Source: Amorphochlora amoebiformis (taxonomy: Eukaryota; Cercozoa; Chlorarachniophyceae). From it: a DNA stretch of 64,000 nt. Numbering within the stretch: the first letter of the stretch is position 1; every line of letters starts with the position of its first letter. The stretch is taken from the NCBI GenBank assembly GCA_054601695.1, contig BAAHQB010000035.1, forward strand, positions 62,001 to 126,000. Direction: 5' to 3'. A program made the position numbers and the translations under genes. Shown here in pieces: positions 60,876-64,000 of the stretch. The notes beneath the pieces are model-generated. The model did not search any database and was not told the origin of the DNA. It saw nothing but the letters and a program-made list of their open reading frames with translations.

Positions 60876-61691
60876 TTAGGCATAGGATCGAATACCAATT
60901 GTGTCCAAGCCCCAACTTAGCTCCACGTGTCGCATTACCTACCAGAAAATATAAATATTTCGTGTAATATATACACCAAGGCTCTTTTTAGCATGTCGGG
61001 TTAGGTAGGAGGGCATGTGAAGTCGGTCAGTAAATTTCGAGGAAGCAATTTACCTGATGTGAATACTTCACCCTGTCCTGCACAAACAAACGCGATGCGT
61101 AGTTATTGGCAGGGCTATCGGGGTTGGGATCGGTGAGGAGAGACTGGATGGACCTCAAAACTGCCGTTACGTTCATCATAGGACTCCACTGACACGTAAA
61201 AAGTAAGTTCAAGAAGTTTGTTTGAGAACTGTTTAGCGGTGACCTGATTCTGAAGGATATCGAGACAGATTTTTCCATCCTCATATATGTTAGGGTGGAA
61301 CATCTTAGATATGAACTTTATCTGATGTAAGGTAATTTCACTAATCAGCTCAAAACGACGTCGCGTGATCAGGATTTTCGCATTTCCTCGGCTTTACCTC
61401 AGGCGGTTTGTTGGGGTACTCCTCGGTGAAGTGAATGACAAGTCTAAAGACGCCCCCTTCCTGTTATATACATATCTATCACAAGCAAGAAAGGGTAAAT
61501 ATCACCCAGCGATTCTCGCAGTTCCCTCGAAAATCCCCAAGAAGTACCCATGGCGTGTCGTCTGGGCCAAAAATGATGGCATGCCAATTAAGGGCACTCT
61601 CTATCGATGGATAAGCCAAGACTCCCTTGGGGGACTCCATTTTGAACCTCTTGAGGTCCCTCATGAGCCTTCTTCGGGCGGGGGTGGACAT
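60876..61691 (-). CDS. RAD6: Ubiquitin-conjugating enzyme E2, RAD6/UBE2A type
   Basis: Exons 61691-61548, 61460-61398, 61321-61244, 61188-61054, 60938-60876; phase 0 at every join; 160 residues against about 150 in RAD6. The N-terminus [15 protein letters not shown] is characteristic of RAD6. The UBC fold follows with [28 protein letters not shown] at residues 78-80, the catalytic cysteine in GKICLDILQ at residue 88 (same position as yeast Rad6), [23 protein letters not shown] and the last helix VELSW. RAD6 with an E3 monoubiquitinates PCNA in damage tolerance and histone H2B in transcription. The C-terminal extension beyond the last helix is short and not acidic. Introns are 76-115 bp, far more compact than in genes to the left. 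Divergent from the TSP1 gene, 157 bp apart. Confidence 0.95.
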
Positions 61692-61848
61692 CTCGTCGAG
61701 CCGCGGAATTATTCAGAATAAAATATTAAAAGTTCGGCCAACCGTTAAAGCCGAATAATTTCTGTAACGCTTCATTCCCCCTGCACATCTCGCAGACTTG
61801 ACAAAGACGCAAGCGTACTCGAGCTATCCCCTCAGAGACCAAAAGATC
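61692..61848. promoter_or_regulatory. Divergent promoter region RAD6 / TSP1 protein
   Basis: 157 bp between two ATGs on opposite strands. An upstream ATG in frame at 61798 would extend the TSP1 protein by 17 residues ahead of the signal peptide, making that start less likely. Confidence 0.5.
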
Positions 61849-62981
61849 ATGATTTCAAAAGTTGTATTCGCTGCTATTGTGGCCCTCGCTGTCTCTGAAA
61901 AATGCTACGAGCTCGTTGATGCTTCGGAATGCTCCAAACCGTGCGGCTGTGGACTGCGAAACGGGACTTACAAGATTCTCTCCACTGATGAGAATGGCTA
62001 CTGCCTTGATGCTTTCGGAGACCCAGTCAAGGACGGTGACTTTGGATCGGAGGTGTGCAATAAGAGGCCTTGCCCAGATCCGACTGACGGTGTGATCATG
62101 TGGTCTGAGTGCAGCCTAGAAGACGTTTGCGGTAACTCTTACGCGCCATTTCTTCAACTTTTTCTTGTTGAAGGGGATGTTAAATTCATGCAACAATTTT
62201 TCATACAGGCCCTGGAGTTGAGACCCCCACCTGGAAGTGGAACGATGATTCCAGAACTGACCCTGTCCCTGATGATATCCAAGACCAGCTCGTCCCTCGT
62301 GACTGTTCTAAGCCTTGCTGTACAATGGAATGGTCTGAGTGGAGTGAGTGCAGCGCTCCATGCGGGAAAGGTACGTATGCTCGCACGTATAGTGTCGTTT
62401 CCGACGGCGTCAACTGCACTGAAGAGTTAAAAGTAGAGGAAACCTGCCAGATTAAGGCTTGCGACTTTAAAATCGTTGTTGCGCTTAACCAAAGCTGCGA
62501 TGGTGAACCGCTCGGCACTGAGTTCTTAGAGGACTTCGGAGAGGCAGTTGAGGGAGAAAAAAATTGTCGCAAAGGTGCTACCGTGGAATGTGTTGCCAAG
62601 TGCGATGAAACTAAGGAGTGCAAGGTAAACGAGTTGCTTCATTTGACGCTGTATTCACGTGTGTTCTTACATTGGTTGCTACAGGGTATCGAAGTCCAGG
62701 GTGATACTTGCTGCTTCTTCGCCACCCTACCTACGCCTGTTTTCCCTGGGAAGGGTGGAGATTGTCTACGAAAGGATATCGTCGAGTCAGACGGTTCAAA
62801 CAACTCGTGGATGTGGTTGACCGTTCTCGTTGGAGGGGTTGGAGCCCTGGCCTTCCTCTCTACTGGTAGCTTGTCTAAGGTCAGCTCACCTCCCCCCATG
62901 ACTCCAGTGCACCATAGTAGCTCTCGTGCCAGTCCTCCCAACACTGGAATCGCCCCGGATCTTCCGGTATCACGCTCATGA
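61849..62981 (+). CDS. Secreted type I membrane protein with thrombospondin type 1 motif
   Basis: Exons 61849-62131, 62209-62624, 62685-62981; in phase; 331 residues. The signal peptide is MISKVVFAAIVALAVS. The cysteine-rich ectodomain has a first TSP1-like segment (CSKPCGCGLRNGTY) and a canonical motif WSEWSECSAPCGKG from residue 136. A further Cys-rich region (NCRKGATVECVAKC) follows, then a membrane span (about 276-296, WLTVLVGGVGALAFLSTG) and a Ser/Pro-rich tail of about 35 residues. This resembles adhesion proteins such as those of apicomplexan micronemes, but the tail lacks the acidic tryptophan-ended motif of TRAP proteins, so that role is not implied. TSP1 domains bind glycans or proteins outside the cell. 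The start ATG at 61849 puts the signal peptide at the N-terminus. Minus-strand frames over it are shadows. Confidence 0.88.
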
Positions 62982-63352
62982 ATTAGTTTTGTAAGGAGCA
63001 AGTGACTGACGTCACCATGTCGGATTTGAACTTGTATGATAAATAAGTTGATCTCATTAAATCCCTGTCAAAGTCGCTACACACCGGGAAACTCAATAAT
63101 TTGACTCTAGCTGCCAGTTGTTATCTAGACTTCAAGTATATGTGTATCTTAGTACCGTATGCTAGGCATTGCTAGCTATGACTAGATAAAGCCTATAATA
63201 AATTATAGTACAACTAGCAAGGTACTCTATCTAATTAGTATCAAATTGAAGATAATACGTAGTTACTAAGTCTAGCTATTATTTTACAACTGAGTTGAAA
63301 CCGCTACTTTATTCACGATTCAACTTAACAGTTAAAACTTAGTATGTATATG

Positions 63353-63387
<35 letters not shown>

Positions 63388-63733
63388 ATATGTATGTATA
63401 TATATATATATATCATCTATTTGTACATCTAATAAAAATATGTTAATAATATTAATACCATGTTTCAATATAAGCACTTCTAATCGAACTAAATCTTAAG
63501 CTTACCGCCGGATGGTGTGATCATGTTTTACTCGAGATCTCAAGGTTGTCCTGAGTATTAAATTTGAGGTGAATCAATTTTCATTTACTTAAATTGCAGT
63601 CCCGGTGACATTCAGTCGATCAACGTCCCAACCATAACTACACCATGCCAAAAAGGTAGGAAGCGTGGCAAACCGTCACTGCCGGTGACCCAGGCCACCG
63701 CCGGTATTCAGACGGCACGTGTCAGCAGAAAGA
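62982..63733. other. Spacer with CTAG-rich and AT-repeat parts
   Basis: No gene seen. 63100-63270 is CTAG-rich, 63340-63410 is an AT array, and 63580-63733 is GC-richer 5' flank of CSL4. Confidence 0.5.
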
Positions 63734-63904
63734 ATGGCGGCTGAGATCGCCATCCCTGGCGACCGAATGGGGGAGCTCAAGGATTATGAGGCAGGACCGG
63801 GAACCTACACACTCAATGGAATAATATTTGCAAGCGTCGTGGGGGTGAAGAAAATGACCAAGGCGAAGAACGAGAACAATAAGAAATCAAAGCAACGCGT
63901 TGAG
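63734..63904 (+). CDS. CSL4: Exosome subunit CSL4 (EXOSC1), first exon
   Basis: ATG at 63734 opens a 57-codon exon ending at a GAG|gtaaat donor. MAAEIAIPGDRMGELKD and GPGTYTLNGIIFASVVG match the conserved CSL4 N-terminal domain (IPGERL...GTGTY...G.I.SS.AG). CSL4 is a cap protein of the RNA exosome in nucleus and cytoplasm. A basic insertion (KKMTKAKNENNKKSKQR) replaces the short linker of human CSL4. The rest of the gene runs off the window; 63905-64000 stays open in frame but is probably intron. Confidence 0.87.
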
Positions 63905-64000
63905 GTAAATATTGGGCTGGCCAGGCCCGAGACACCAGGGAGCAGAATGGGTGAAAACCAACATCTCCAAGTAATTTTTCCATCTACCTTAGATCTTTCG

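Overview
This is eukaryotic nuclear DNA, not bacterial. The genes are cut into many small exons (mostly 30-150 bp) with GT-AG borders and in-frame phases. The exons sit like islands in a sea of (AT)n, (CA)n, (GA)n and TTAGGG-like microsatellites. Some introns are only about 40-115 bp; others reach 3 kb and are almost pure repeat. Nearly all long open frames made of I/Y/T/H or E/R/K are repeat artefacts. I found the real genes by reading the GC-richer islands on both strands, finding AG/GT borders and checking that codon phases join.

The gene content (holocytochrome c synthase, RAD1, RAD6, CSL4, a LanC-like protein, a cyclophilin, a PAXX-like NHEJ factor, a bacterial-type Rdx/SelW protein, and a secreted single-pass protein with a thrombospondin type 1 motif) fits a microbial eukaryote. 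The TSP1 membrane protein and heme-lyase (System III) c-type maturation would suit an alveolate, but I cannot fix the lineage. The interstitial telomere-like repeat is TTAGGG.

Layout. 0.3-4.8 kb (-): divergent cyclophilin. 5.4-8.3 kb (-): exon-like islands of unrecognised genes, including a duplicated 102-bp block and an acidic protein. 8.8-9.5 kb (-): gene with a signal-peptide-like leader, divergent from RAD1 (+, 9.6-12.2 kb). 12.9-18.0 kb (-): PAXX/XRCC4-like protein. 18.5-19.8 kb (+): small membrane protein. 20.6-25.7 kb (+): unrecognised basic/charged protein. 26.5-28.3 kb (+): zinc-ribbon protein. 28.8-43.6 kb (+): 24-exon LanC-like protein lacking the zinc ligands. 44.3-54.8 kb (-): holocytochrome c synthase, divergent from Rdx (+, 55.1-58.3 kb). 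58.3-60.9 kb: spacer and AT desert. 60.9-61.7 kb (-): RAD6, divergent from the TSP1 membrane protein (+, 61.8-63.0 kb). 63.7 kb to the window end (+): CSL4 first exon.

Several genes are arranged as divergent pairs sharing short 5' spacers of about 110-210 bp. Three DNA-damage genes (RAD1, PAXX-like, RAD6) occur in one window, but I see no operon-like logic. The right end (61-63 kb) is compact with short introns, in strong contrast to the repeat-inflated 13-60 kb.
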